Positions 1 to 7,625 of a DNA stretch of 21,797 nucleotides are shown here, one piece after another. Under the pieces are notes generated by a model. That model had not been told where the DNA came from. It was given only the letters and a program-made list of their open reading frames with translations, and did no database searches. The DNA is from Syntrophomonas sp964422685 (lineage in GTDB: Bacteria > Bacillota > Syntrophomonadia > Syntrophomonadales > Syntrophomonadaceae), in assembly GCA_964422685.1 (NCBI GenBank), contig CAYRCG010000016.1, positions 1 to 21,797 on the forward strand, in the 5' to 3' direction. The position numbers were made by a program, and so were the translations under genes. How positions within the stretch are numbered: position 1 is the stretch's first letter; every line of letters starts with the position of its first letter.

Positions 1-16
1 AGCTGCCGGTGTTGCC

Positions 17-55
17 CATGCGCAGACGGCGAGCAGTATATTCTATTAAGCCGCC
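17..55. repeat. Dispersed repeat with hairpin, copy 1
   Basis: This 39-bp stretch matches 9201-9239 at 37 of 39 positions. Its ends (GACGGC and GCCGCC) nearly pair, and in the second copy they pair perfectly (GGCGGC/GCCGCC). The copy sits in a non-coding spacer with further short hairpins nearby: TACGAA/TTCGTA at 61-78 and TGACC/GGTCA at 89-101. It looks like a small intergenic repeat family. No coding capacity is seen. Confidence 0.7.
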
Positions 56-166
56 ATACCTACGAAGCTATTTTCGTATTAACCCCCATGACCCGGGGTC
101 ACAAACAACGATGAAAAGGGAGCTTGAGGGCTCTTGAACGGTAAGAAGTAGCGGGTAGTTACTAAT

Positions 167-233
167 ACGCCTCACGCCTCACCCCTCACTCCTCACCATT
201 CCATACCCCTCACGCCTCACCATTTCATACTAA
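167..233. repeat. CTCACGCCTCACC-type degenerate tandem repeats
   Basis: The spacer just downstream of the aminotransferase gene is built of short variants of CCTCACGCCTCACC followed by ATTCCATAC or ATTTCATACTAA. The last unit (206-233) recurs almost exactly at 9238-9264, directly after the second hairpin repeat. Hairpin and C-rich unit therefore travel together as a composite intergenic element. No T-rich terminator is visible for the aminotransferase on the minus strand. Confidence 0.65.
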
Positions 234-239
234 CCCGAT

Positions 240-1421
240 TTATACTCCCAATTCCTTTGCCAAGGCCGCAAAAGCGGGGATGGAGTTCTTTATAGTTTTA
301 GAATCCACACAATAAGCTACCCGGAAATAGCCCGGGCAGGCGAAACCAGTTCCGGGAACTAACAGGAGATTATACTTTAAAGCCCTCTGCACGAATTCTA
401 TATCATCAGGCAATGGAGAACGGGGGAAAAGATAAAAGGCCCCTTGCGGTTTGACGCAGGAGAAGCCTAGGGCAGTCAATTGCTCATAGAAAAAGTCACG
501 GCGCCGTTGGTATTCACCGGTATCGGGCAACTCATCCAGGGACATAGCCACTAATTTTTGGAACAAAGAAGGGGCATTGACAAACCCTAAGGTGCGGTTA
601 GCAAAGTTAAAACCGGCCATTAGGCCTTCAACATCTACGATTTCCGGGCTGGCGGCTATATAGCCGATGCGCTCACCGGGCAAAGCCAGAGATTTGCTGA
701 AGGAATTGACCAGGACGCAATGAGGGAAAATCTTTAATAGCGATGGGACCACGATGCCATCATAAACTAGCTTAGTATAGGGTTCATCGGAAATAACCAG
801 GATACTATGGCCGTATTCTTTTTCCTTGCGCGCCAATATATCAGCTAGGGCTTTCATGGTTTTTTCATCATAGACTACCCCGCTAGGGTTATTGGGGGAG
901 TTAAGGATAATAGCCTTACAGCGGGGGGTCACGGATTTATCTAGGGCAATGAGGTCAGGCAGGAAATTTGCGTCGGTAGGCACCACTACGCTTTTTCCCC
1001 CGTGATTATCCACATAAAAACCGTACTCCACAAAATAGGGGGAAAAGATTATTACCTCTTCACCGGGATTAAGGATAGTTTTCAGAACCACATTAAGACC
1101 ACCGGCTGCACCGCAGGTCATTACTATGTGATCGAGGGTCAGAGCCTCACCGGTTTCTTCCTGTAGTTTATTAGCAATTCTTGCCCTCACTTCCGGATAA
1201 CCGGCATTAGGCGTATAACGGTGTATGCCTGCGGATTCTTCTGTAATTAGTTTCAGCAGATTTTCCCGGACTCTCTGTGGTGGTTCATAATCAGGATTGC
1301 CTAGGCTAAAATCGAATACCTTCTCCGCCCCGTGTATTTGACGCAACCTGTTTCCCTCTTCAAACATTGCCCTTATCCAGGAGGCGTTATTAATATCATG
1401 GCGAATTTTTTCTGCTAACAT
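240..1421 (-). CDS. PLP-dependent class I/II aminotransferase
   Basis: The 393-aa protein is a fold-type I aminotransferase of usual family length, expected to be cytosolic and to exchange an amino group between an amino acid and a 2-oxo acid. Visible landmarks are an N-terminal FSLGNPDYEPP stretch (about 38-48), the SPNNPSG loop (175-181), SDEPY with the Asp that contacts the pyridine nitrogen (D212), the Schiff-base lysine in SFSKS (K243), GERIGY (249-254) and the carboxylate-binding arginine in YFRVAY (R367). The ATG start follows AAGGAG by a normal distance on the minus strand. The gene stands alone, divergent from the DUF134 gene. Aspartate, alanine or aromatic substrate preference cannot be told from the sequence. 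Class assignment is firm. Confidence 0.93.
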   Translation of the reverse strand: MLAEKIRHDINNASWIRAMFEEGNRLRQIHGAEKVFDFSLGNPDYEPPQRVRENLLKLITEESAGIHRYTPNAGYPEVRARIANKLQEETGEALTLDHIVMTCGAAGGLNVVLKTILNPGEEVIIFSPYFVEYGFYVDNHGGKSVVVPTDANFLPDLIALDKSVTPRCKAIILNSPNNPSGVVYDEKTMKALADILARKEKEYGHSILVISDEPYTKLVYDGIVVPSLLKIFPHCVLVNSFSKSLALPGERIGYIAASPEIVDVEGLMAGFNFANRTLGFVNAPSLFQKLVAMSLDELPDTGEYQRRRDFFYEQLTALGFSCVKPQGAFYLFPRSPLPDDIEFVQRALKYNLLLVPGTGFACPGYFRVAYCVDSKTIKNSIPAFAALAKELGV

Positions 1422-1618
1422 ATAATCATTCTCCTTTTTCGATTAAACGCTGGGGGTGTGCCGAGTATGGATAACCCTTTTCCCAATATGATACATTAAG
1501 GAATCCTCCGCGGGAAGCAGATTTTCAATTTATATGAATACGGGTGTCTAAGACTTCGCTGGTCGTTAAAACCGATTGCGAGTTGGTGTCGGGGTTTCAC
1601 CCGTTACCTAGGACCATG

Positions 1619-1647
1619 TTGACATATGCCCAGAACCGGGCTAGAAT
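1619..1647 (+). promoter_or_regulatory. Sigma-A promoter of the DUF134 gene
   Basis: TTGACA (1619-1624) is a perfect -35 box and TAGAAT (1642-1647) a 5/6 -10 box, with a 17-bp spacer. The start codon lies about 58 bp beyond the -10 box. The rest of the 1422-1705 spacer shows nothing else that can be named with confidence, and no clear promoter for the divergent aminotransferase was found. Confidence 0.7.
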
Positions 1648-1705
1648 CAAAGCTGAATAAAGGTTCTGTAGTTCAGTCGAATTGACCAGAATAGGAGAGA
1701 CGAAA

Positions 1706-2098
1706 ATGGCGCGGGTACCCAGATGTCGCCGGGTAGAGTTTATGCCTAGGGTGGATTGCTTTAAGCCTGCAGGTACACCTCTATCGCGCTTGGAAGAGAC
1801 ACAGATAAAAGTAGAAGAATTGGAAGCCATACGGTTGAAGGATCATTTGCGTCTGGAACAGGAAGAATGTGCAGTGAGGATGCAGGTTTCTCGTCCTACC
1901 TTCCAAAGGATACTGGTTGAAGCCCGGGCAAAAATCGCTTACGCTTTATGTACCGGTCAGGCGATTCGTATCGAAGGGGGAAACTACTGTGTAGGTACGG
2001 GTTATTGCCGGCGTCGGCAAAGGGAAATCCGGGAGGGAGAATCCTGTGACTTCAGGGATACGGTTGCCGGGAGTGAAAGCACTGATAGTGATGAATAA
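1706..2098 (+). CDS. DUF134 (UPF0251) family protein, putative DNA-binding regulator
   Basis: The 130-aa protein matches the DUF134/UPF0251 family along its length: PRCRR near the N-terminus (4-9), VEELEAIRLKD (36-46), a helix-turn-helix-like segment around 49-80 (QEECAVRMQVSRPTFQRIL), then IRIEGGNYC and a Cys/Arg-rich tail (C..G..CRRR). The family has an HTH resembling sigma-70 region 4 and is thought to bind DNA, but its role is not settled. The reading frame opens at TTG 1682, but AGGAGA at 1693-1698 lies 7 bp before ATG 1706, so the ATG is chosen. It is a single-gene unit with its own promoter and terminator. The acidic Ser/Asp-rich C-terminal tail is probably disordered. Confidence 0.88.
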   Translation: MARVPRCRRVEFMPRVDCFKPAGTPLSRLEETQIKVEELEAIRLKDHLRLEQEECAVRMQVSRPTFQRILVEARAKIAYALCTGQAIRIEGGNYCVGTGYCRRRQREIREGESCDFRDTVAGSESTDSDE

Positions 2099-2151
2099 TC
2101 TTCGTATCCGGGCTTAAATTTATATGGTATTCAGTGATACATATCATTTCG

Positions 2152-2197
2152 GATTAGCTTGTGGTTGTGGCTTCAACCATAAGCTAATCTTATTTTC
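2152..2197 (+). terminator. Rho-independent terminator after the DUF134 gene
   Basis: A long perfect outer stem GATTAGCTT/AAGCTAATC (2152-2160 with 2181-2189) encloses a second stem TGGTTG/CAACCA. It is followed by TTATTTTC. It lies 53 bp past the stop codon. Confidence 0.85.
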
Positions 2198-2524
2198 TGC
2201 TTTTTTAGGCTACTTGCTGGGGAAGGGCGATTATCCATTGTCATTGCTACGAATAACGGTTTAAGGGTTCCACATCGCTGCGCTCCTCGCAATTTTCATG
2301 CACTATGTACACCACGGTAAACGAAAGGGGTTAAGGCATTCGCTGTTTAATGGTCGGGATACTATCAGTGTCACAGTGCCGGAAGGGTCAGCGTAAATCT
2401 GCGTCTAAAAACCCTTCCATAGCAATGACGGGGGTGGGAGGCTTTGCTTCTCGCCTTCCGAACACACGGGTCAGCAAAGCCAAAAGCAACTATTTGCTTC
2501 CGGGGCGGGGTAATTAGGGCAATT
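2198..2524. other. Non-coding spacer with inverted repeats
   Basis: No credible gene is seen here. GTCATTGCTA (2240-2249) is repeated inverted as TAGCAATGAC (2420-2429), framing about 190 bp. Inside, GGAAGGGT (2381-2388) pairs with ACCCTTCC (2411-2418). The segment around 2273-2292 contains CGCTGCGCTCCTCGC, resembling the short GC-rich interspersed repeats of many clostridial genomes. A degenerate miniature element or decayed intergenic repeat is the simplest reading. The match to a repeat family is from memory and not verified. Confidence 0.4.
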
Positions 2525-2553
2525 TTGGCTGATTTGTGTTAAATTAATAGTAA
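2525..2553 (+). promoter_or_regulatory. Weak candidate promoter for recD2
   Basis: TTGGCT (2525-2530) and TAGTAA (2548-2553) are separated by 17 bp and lie about 80 bp before the recD2 start. Both boxes are imperfect, so this is a low-confidence call in the only AT-rich part of the spacer. Confidence 0.3.
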
Positions 2554-2630
2554 TAGTAGTTCGGATTGCAGGCCGGGATAAACTGCTTTTTATGCGGGAT
2601 CAAAAAAGTTTACATAAACGGGAGGCGGGG

Positions 2631-4829
2631 ATGGAAACCATCTATGGGTATCTGGAAAGGATAAGCTACTGTAATGAAGAAAGCAACTTTGTAGTAGCTA
2701 AACTTAAAGAAAAAGGGAAAAGGGAGTTAAGTTCCGTAGTAGGCAATATGGTGGGAGTAAACCCGGGAGAAGCCCTGCAACTGACCGGAAAATGGCAACA
2801 TAATCCGAAATATGGCATGCAGTTTCAGGTAAATTCCTACGAAACCATAGTGCCGGCTACAGTAAGGGGAATGGAAAAATACCTGGGTTCAGGGTTAATC
2901 AAGGGAATAGGGCCGGTTATGGCCAAAAGGATAGTCAAACGCTTCGGTGTGAAGGCCTTAGACATTATCGAGCAGCAACCCGAACACTTGCTAGAGGTCA
3001 GCGGAATAGGGCCCAAGCGTCTGGAGATGATTACCCGGGCCTGGGAAGAACAAAGGGAAGTAAAAGAGATCATGATCTTCCTGCAAGGGCATGGGGTAGC
3101 CGCTTCTTATGCTGCTAAGATATATCAGCGCTATGAAAATGAAGCTATCAAAGTAGTGAAGGAAAACCCCTATCGCCTGGCGGCAGAAGTCCGAGGCATA
3201 GGCTTCTTGACCGCTGATCGTATTGCTCAGCAGCTAGGGATTGACCCCCATTCATTATTGCGCGCCAAAGAAGGGATAGTATTTGTCCTGAACCAGTACA
3301 TTAATGACGGGCATGTCTATTGCCCCCGGGATACTTTGTTACAGGAAGCGGGAGAAGCCCTGCAAATTACCGAGGGGTTGGTGGAGCAGGCCCTGGAGGA
3401 ATTATTGCAGGAGCGGCGTCTGGTAGCTGAAACAATGCAGCTCGCCGGGGAAGACGGGGAGAGTGAAACTATAGCGGTCTATCTGATGCCTTTTTTTATT
3501 GCCGAAATGCAAAGCGCTCTATTGTTGCAGGCTTTACGGGAGGAAAAAAGTGTGGTTCGTCCGCTGGATGTAGAAAAAGCGGTGGAGTGGGCGGGGCAAA
3601 AGCTTAAGATTAAACTAGCCCAGCGGCAAAAAGAAGCGGTGGCTACAGCGGTAAGCGAAAAGATAATGATAATAACCGGAGGACCGGGGACCGGCAAGAC
3701 CACTATAGTAAATGCTATCACCAAGATATTGGCGGCCCTAAGACTTAGGATTACTATGGCGGCACCCACCGGGAGAGCTGCGCGCCGGCTGAAGGAGAGC
3801 ACCGGTCTGGAAGCGATGACCATTCACCGTTTGTTGGAATTCAGCCCCCGCGGGGGAGGGTTTACCCGGAACCGGGAGAATCCTTTGCATACCGATGTAG
3901 TGATCGTTGATGAAAGTTCCATGATTGACAGCCTGCTCATGTACAACCTGTTGAAAGCCATTCCCCCTAAGGCTATCTTGATCTTGGTCGGAGATGTTAA
4001 CCAGCTTCCTTCCGTAGGACCGGGCAATGTCTTGCAAGATTTAATTGCCTCAGGCTGTTTCCCGGTTATAGAATTAACGGATATCTTCCGTCAGGCGCGG
4101 GGCAGCCGGATAGTATATAATGCTCATCGTATCAATCAGGGTAAATTCCCTTTCCTGCCGGAGGCCGGGGAGGAAAGTGATTTCTATTTTATAGAGGAAA
4201 AAGATGCCGAAAAAGCCCTGGATAAGATACTAGCCCTTTGCCAACGCCGTATCCCGGGCTATTTTAAATTTCATCCTATCAGGGATATCCAAGTAATGAG
4301 CCCTATGAATCGGGGGCTTATCGGGGTACATAATCTTAACGTGGAATTACAGCAAAGGCTGAACCCTAAAAAAGCGGGGATTAGCCGGGGGGGCAGGAAT
4401 TTTCATATCGGTGACAAGGTTATGCAGTTAGTCAATAACTACGACAAAGGAGTATATAACGGTGATATAGGCTGGGTAAAAAGTTTTAACTTGGAAGAAC
4501 AGAAAATGGAGGTAGAATTCGAGGATTACCCGGTGGTATATGAATTTTCCCAGTTGGATGAATTGCAATTAGCTTATGCCTGTTCTATACATAAAGCCCA
4601 GGGTAGTGAATATCCGGCGGTGGTTATTCCACTTTTAGAGCAACATTATATATTGTTGCAGCGTAATCTCCTTTATACCGGGGTTACCAGAGCACGCAAA
4701 TTGGTAATAATCGTAGGCAGCAAAAAAGCCCTGCATATCGCTATTAGCAATGACAAGCCCCGCATCAGGAATACCGGCTTGAAGGAGCGCCTGATGAGGA
4801 CGGGGAATTATGCCAAAAGCGGGAATTAG
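2631..4829 (+). CDS. recD2: RecD2-type SF1B DNA helicase
   Basis: A 732-aa, 5'-3' DNA helicase of the RecD2/YrrC type, which works without RecBC in Gram-positive bacteria and is tied to DNA repair and replication-fork maintenance. An N-terminal OB-like region (about 1-85) is followed by helix-hairpin-helix units (SGLIKGIGPVMAKRI, VSGIGPKRLEMI). The motor has Walker A GGPGTGKT (350-357, Lys356), Walker B VDESS (Asp427, Glu428), motif III GDVNQLP (454-460), motif V SIHKAQGSEYP and motif VI YTGVTRARK (682-690). All motifs look intact. The frame is open from ATG 2592, but GGGAGG at 2620-2625 sits 5 bp before ATG 2631, and METIYGYLERI is the usual type of family N-terminus. An alpha/beta hydrolase follows after 54 bp, probably co-transcribed. 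Confidence 0.94.
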   Translation: METIYGYLERISYCNEESNFVVAKLKEKGKRELSSVVGNMVGVNPGEALQLTGKWQHNPKYGMQFQVNSYETIVPATVRGMEKYLGSGLIKGIGPVMAKRIVKRFGVKALDIIEQQPEHLLEVSGIGPKRLEMITRAWEEQREVKEIMIFLQGHGVAASYAAKIYQRYENEAIKVVKENPYRLAAEVRGIGFLTADRIAQQLGIDPHSLLRAKEGIVFVLNQYINDGHVYCPRDTLLQEAGEALQITEGLVEQALEELLQERRLVAETMQLAGEDGESETIAVYLMPFFIAEMQSALLLQALREEKSVVRPLDVEKAVEWAGQKLKIKLAQRQKEAVATAVSEKIMIITGGPGTGKTTIVNAITKILAALRLRITMAAPTGRAARRLKESTGLEAMTIHRLLEFSPRGGGFTRNRENPLHTDVVIVDESSMIDSLLMYNLLKAIPPKAILILVGDVNQLPSVGPGNVLQDLIASGCFPVIELTDIFRQARGSRIVYNAHRINQGKFPFLPEAGEESDFYFIEEKDAEKALDKILALCQRRIPGYFKFHPIRDIQVMSPMNRGLIGVHNLNVELQQRLNPKKAGISRGGRNFHIGDKVMQLVNNYDKGVYNGDIGWVKSFNLEEQKMEVEFEDYPVVYEFSQLDELQLAYACSIHKAQGSEYPAVVIPLLEQHYILLQRNLLYTGVTRARKLVIIVGSKKALHIAISNDKPRIRNTGLKERLMRTGNYAKSGN

Positions 4830-4883
4830 ACCGGATATGGCGAAAGATTAAAAACCTTGAAGAATTTAGAAAGGGGTATTATT

Positions 4884-5663
4884 ATGCCGGATTATTCTTT
4901 ATTAGACCAGCCGGTTTTGCTGGATTACCTATTCTTTCCCCGCCAGGAGCTCCGCCCTGCTCCGCCGGGTAGTTTTGACCTGCAGGTAGAGGTAGAAGAT
5001 GCTGTTTCCATACATTGCCGTTTCTATTTCGGGAATAACGAATGGCCCTGGATGTTGTATTTTCATGGCAATGGTGAGGTAGTGAGTGATTATAATGAAA
5101 TCGCCCGGCTTTATCAGGCGCAGAGGATAAATCTGGTGGTAGCAGACTACCGGGGTTATGGAGGCAGCAACGGCAGACCCACCTTCGTTCATCTAGTAGC
5201 CGATGCCCATAAGATATATGCGGCGGTAAGGGCAGAAATTTCCCGACGGGAGCTGAATCCCGAGCTTTGGCTCATGGGTCGCTCTTTGGGAAGTATTTCC
5301 GCTTTGGAACTAGCTTTTCACTACCAAAAAGAGGTTTTAGGGTTGATAATAGAAAGCGGTTTTGCTTCTTTGACCAGGCTGATTAAAGGTCTGCAACTGC
5401 CGGCGGATTACAAAGTAATGGAGCCGATAGAACAGGAATGCCTGCGGATGTTGGGGCAGATAAGGATACCGGCTTTGGTTATTCATGGAGAGGAAGACAA
5501 CTTGGTTTACCTGCGGGAAGGGAAATTGGTATTCGAAGGGCTGGGCAGTCTGAAGAAGGAAATGCTAATAATCCCCGGTGCCGGGCATAATGATGTGATA
5601 ATAATGGATATCAGCCTTTATTTCGGGGCTATCGGCGATTTTGTACATGGCAAGGGAAAGTAA
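4884..5663 (+). CDS. Alpha/beta-hydrolase family protein
   Basis: A 259-aa cytosolic serine hydrolase with no signal peptide. The catalytic set is visible: nucleophile elbow GRSLG (Ser134), Asp205 in HGEEDN and His235 in GAGHND. HGNGE (about 61-65) supplies the oxyanion-hole region, and DYRGYGGSNG follows it. This pattern is typical of the ABHD13/Bem46-like branch, whose bacterial members have largely unknown substrates. The frame opens at TTG 4857, but AGGGG at 4872-4876 is 7 bp before ATG 4884, which also matches the conserved start of the fold. It lies 54 bp after recD2 in the same direction with no terminator between, so an operon is likely, though no functional link is evident. Confidence 0.85.
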   Translation: MPDYSLLDQPVLLDYLFFPRQELRPAPPGSFDLQVEVEDAVSIHCRFYFGNNEWPWMLYFHGNGEVVSDYNEIARLYQAQRINLVVADYRGYGGSNGRPTFVHLVADAHKIYAAVRAEISRRELNPELWLMGRSLGSISALELAFHYQKEVLGLIIESGFASLTRLIKGLQLPADYKVMEPIEQECLRMLGQIRIPALVIHGEEDNLVYLREGKLVFEGLGSLKKEMLIIPGAGHNDVIIMDISLYFGAIGDFVHGKGK

Positions 5664-5726
5664 TGGTTTAGTTTGATTTATCTGCCATTGCCGGAGAAAT
5701 GAGGAGCGAATAATCTGTTCCAGAGG

Positions 5727-6635
5727 CTACTGCCAGAAACTACCGATTAGCCGGAGGGCGGCACAAGAAAAATACAGCCCGAATAGAAGTTTTATCGTAG
5801 AAGGCTTGAATTTTTTTATGCTGGCGGCCCCTAACTGGGCCCCTACTATAGTGCCTGCAGCTAGGGCTAGGGAGGCTTCCAAAAGAACATAATCCTGTAA
5901 AAGCTTGATAATGCCCCCTACAATAGTTATGGGGATTACTGCAAGCAGGGAAGTGCCTACTGCCAGGTAGATAGGGAAGCCAAAAAGATAGGTCATCCCC
6001 GGCACCAGCAGGTATCCTCCCCCCAAGCCCAAAATACCGGTCAAAAAACCCACTACCATACCGAGGACCGCCAATCCCAAAGGTTTTTCCCGGATAGCCG
6101 TAATTGCTTCCGGTGAATCACTTTGTTGCCGGGAAAAAAGACCTTCCCAGATCATAAATAAACCGGGGAAAATGAAAAAGATGCCTAGCAACAGATTGAG
6201 TAGATTTATATGTATAGATAGTACCTGGAAAAAATAAGAGCCTATTAGGATACCCCCTATCCCTCCCAAAGAGATATAGACTATACTCGGACGATGGGCA
6301 TTGCCGCGGACCAAGTGGGCAAAACCTCCGGAAATGGCGGTGAAAACTACTGCGAAGAGAGTAGTGCCTACAACCATAGGGGTGGGGTAGCCGAAGGCAA
6401 ATTGGAGCAGGGGTAGCATAATGATACCACCCCCTATACCTAATAGGCCTCCGAAGTAACCGGCCATGATACCGACAGCTAGTAACAGGAAAAGCTCTGG
6501 GGCGTCCGGTTGGGGAAGGACAGGATCTATCGCCAAGTGGGAGCGGTTCCATAATACCCAGGCTAGGGCTATAATAATTATTAATAATAACGCGATGACA
6601 AAAGCGTATTTTTTCAGGAGATTCTTGGGGTTCAT
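5727..6635 (-). CDS. TSUP (TauE/SafE) family membrane permease
   Basis: A 302-aa integral membrane protein of the sulfite/sulfonate exporter TauE/SafE family. Two internally repeated halves are clear: GYFGGLLGIGGGIIMLP (about 59-75) and GFLTGILGLGGGYLLVPG (about 197-214), the hallmark of the family's duplicated four-helix units. An additional N-terminal hydrophobic helix (about 11-28) precedes them, giving roughly nine membrane segments. Known members move sulfite, sulfoacetate or other small organic anions; the substrate here is unknown. The start ATG is preceded by AGAAGGG on the minus strand. The gene converges on the hydrolase gene, with only 63 bp between them, and diverges from a LysE-type exporter. 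Confidence 0.9.
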   Translation of the reverse strand: MNPKNLLKKYAFVIALLLIIIIALAWVLWNRSHLAIDPVLPQPDAPELFLLLAVGIMAGYFGGLLGIGGGIIMLPLLQFAFGYPTPMVVGTTLFAVVFTAISGGFAHLVRGNAHRPSIVYISLGGIGGILIGSYFFQVLSIHINLLNLLLGIFFIFPGLFMIWEGLFSRQQSDSPEAITAIREKPLGLAVLGMVVGFLTGILGLGGGYLLVPGMTYLFGFPIYLAVGTSLLAVIPITIVGGIIKLLQDYVLLEASLALAAGTIVGAQLGAASIKKFKPSTIKLLFGLYFSCAALRLIGSFWQ

Positions 6636-6660
6636 TAATAGCGCCCTTCTTTCAGGATTA

Positions 6661-6690
6661 AGTCTACTACAGGGGAATAACTTCTGTCAC
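6661..6690 (-). promoter_or_regulatory. Candidate promoter of the TSUP gene
   Basis: Read on the minus strand, GTGACA (6690-6685) and TAGACT (6666-6661) are separated by 18 bp and lie 25 bp before the TSUP start. A tandem duplication of TTCGTGG (6695-6708, plus strand) lies immediately upstream and could be an operator, but this is speculative. Confidence 0.35.
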
Positions 6691-6805
6691 CTGTTTCGTG
6701 GTTCGTGGTGTTAGTAAGGGACACGCTTCAATTGATGCTTAATGCTCGTTAATTGACTATGGGAACGGCCATGCCGATTTATAGAATAAAGTTGGAGAGA
6801 ACATT

Positions 6806-7528
6806 TTGACTATATTATTCATTTTTACTACCGCTTTTATTACCGGACTATCAGGCGCTATAGTACCAGGGCCTTTACTCAGTTTTACCATGGCGGAAAC
6901 GCTAAAGAGGGGCTTTAGGGCCGCACCCTTAACCATTTTGGGACATGGTATTTTAGAATTGGCTTTGATTCTAGCCATCCTAGGTGGTTTGTCGGTATAT
7001 TTGCAAAAACCGGCTGTATTTAACGCTATTGCCTTGATAGGAGGACTTTTTCTCCTATGGATGGGTATTAGTTTGATTAGGGATGGAATGAAGGGAGGGC
7101 TTTCTCCTCTTCCAACGAAAATAGGAGAACAGGAAGCAAATGTGGCTCCTTCCCGCAATGATAAACGATTAGGTTTAAGAGCTTCTTCCATAGCAGCAAC
7201 CCCAGAAGGATATACCCCTAAAAGAGGATTGCATCCGGTAGCCGGGGGTATTTTAATCAGTTTAGCTAACCCCTATTGGATTCTGTGGTGGATTACCATC
7301 GGATTAGGTTATCTCAGCCTAGCCTTAAAAAGTGGCAACGCAGGGGTTATATCTTTTTTTTCCGGTCATATCTTAGCAGACCTAGGTTGGTATTCCTTGG
7401 TAGCGGCGGCGCTTTGTGGGGGCCGCAAATTTTTGCATGATGCTGTTTTTCACGTTCTAATCATAGGTTGCGGCATTTTTCTTTTAGTTTTAGGGGCCTA
7501 TTTTATCTATATGGGATTTCGGGGTTAA
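6806..7528 (+). CDS. LysE/RhtB-type amino-acid exporter
   Basis: A 240-aa membrane protein of the LysE translocator family. The N-terminal helix carries the family signature GAIVPGPLLSF (about 17-27). It is followed by hydrophobic segments near 38-58 and 62-84, a polar loop (about 88-134) longer than in many members, and then three further segments near 145-167, 181-202 and 212-235. Members export amino acids or related small molecules using proton exchange; the substrate cannot be read from sequence. The start is TTG: GGAGAG at 6794-6799 is 6 bp upstream, and the next in-frame ATG would cut off the signature helix. Divergent from the TSUP gene across a 170-bp spacer. Confidence 0.88.
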   Translation: MTILFIFTTAFITGLSGAIVPGPLLSFTMAETLKRGFRAAPLTILGHGILELALILAILGGLSVYLQKPAVFNAIALIGGLFLLWMGISLIRDGMKGGLSPLPTKIGEQEANVAPSRNDKRLGLRASSIAATPEGYTPKRGLHPVAGGILISLANPYWILWWITIGLGYLSLALKSGNAGVISFFSGHILADLGWYSLVAAALCGGRKFLHDAVFHVLIIGCGIFLLVLGAYFIYMGFRG

Positions 7529-7625
7529 AAACCTAAAACCAATGTTCCTGGCCATAGCGCATATAAGAATATAGTGGTATCGGTTAAATACCTGGTTTTA
7601 TCGGACTTGAAAAGGAGAGAAGGAT

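Noticed and set aside
1597..1830. 77-codon minus-strand frame over the promoter and start of the DUF134 gene
   Set aside because: Overlaps a well-supported gene and promoter and has no recognisable content.
3479..4037. Minus-strand reading frames inside recD2
   Set aside because: They are antisense to conserved helicase motifs and show no protein features.
6753..6787. TTGACT followed by TTTATAGAAT before the LysE gene
   Set aside because: The spacing to any -10-like hexamer is 19 bp or more, so the promoter call is too weak.
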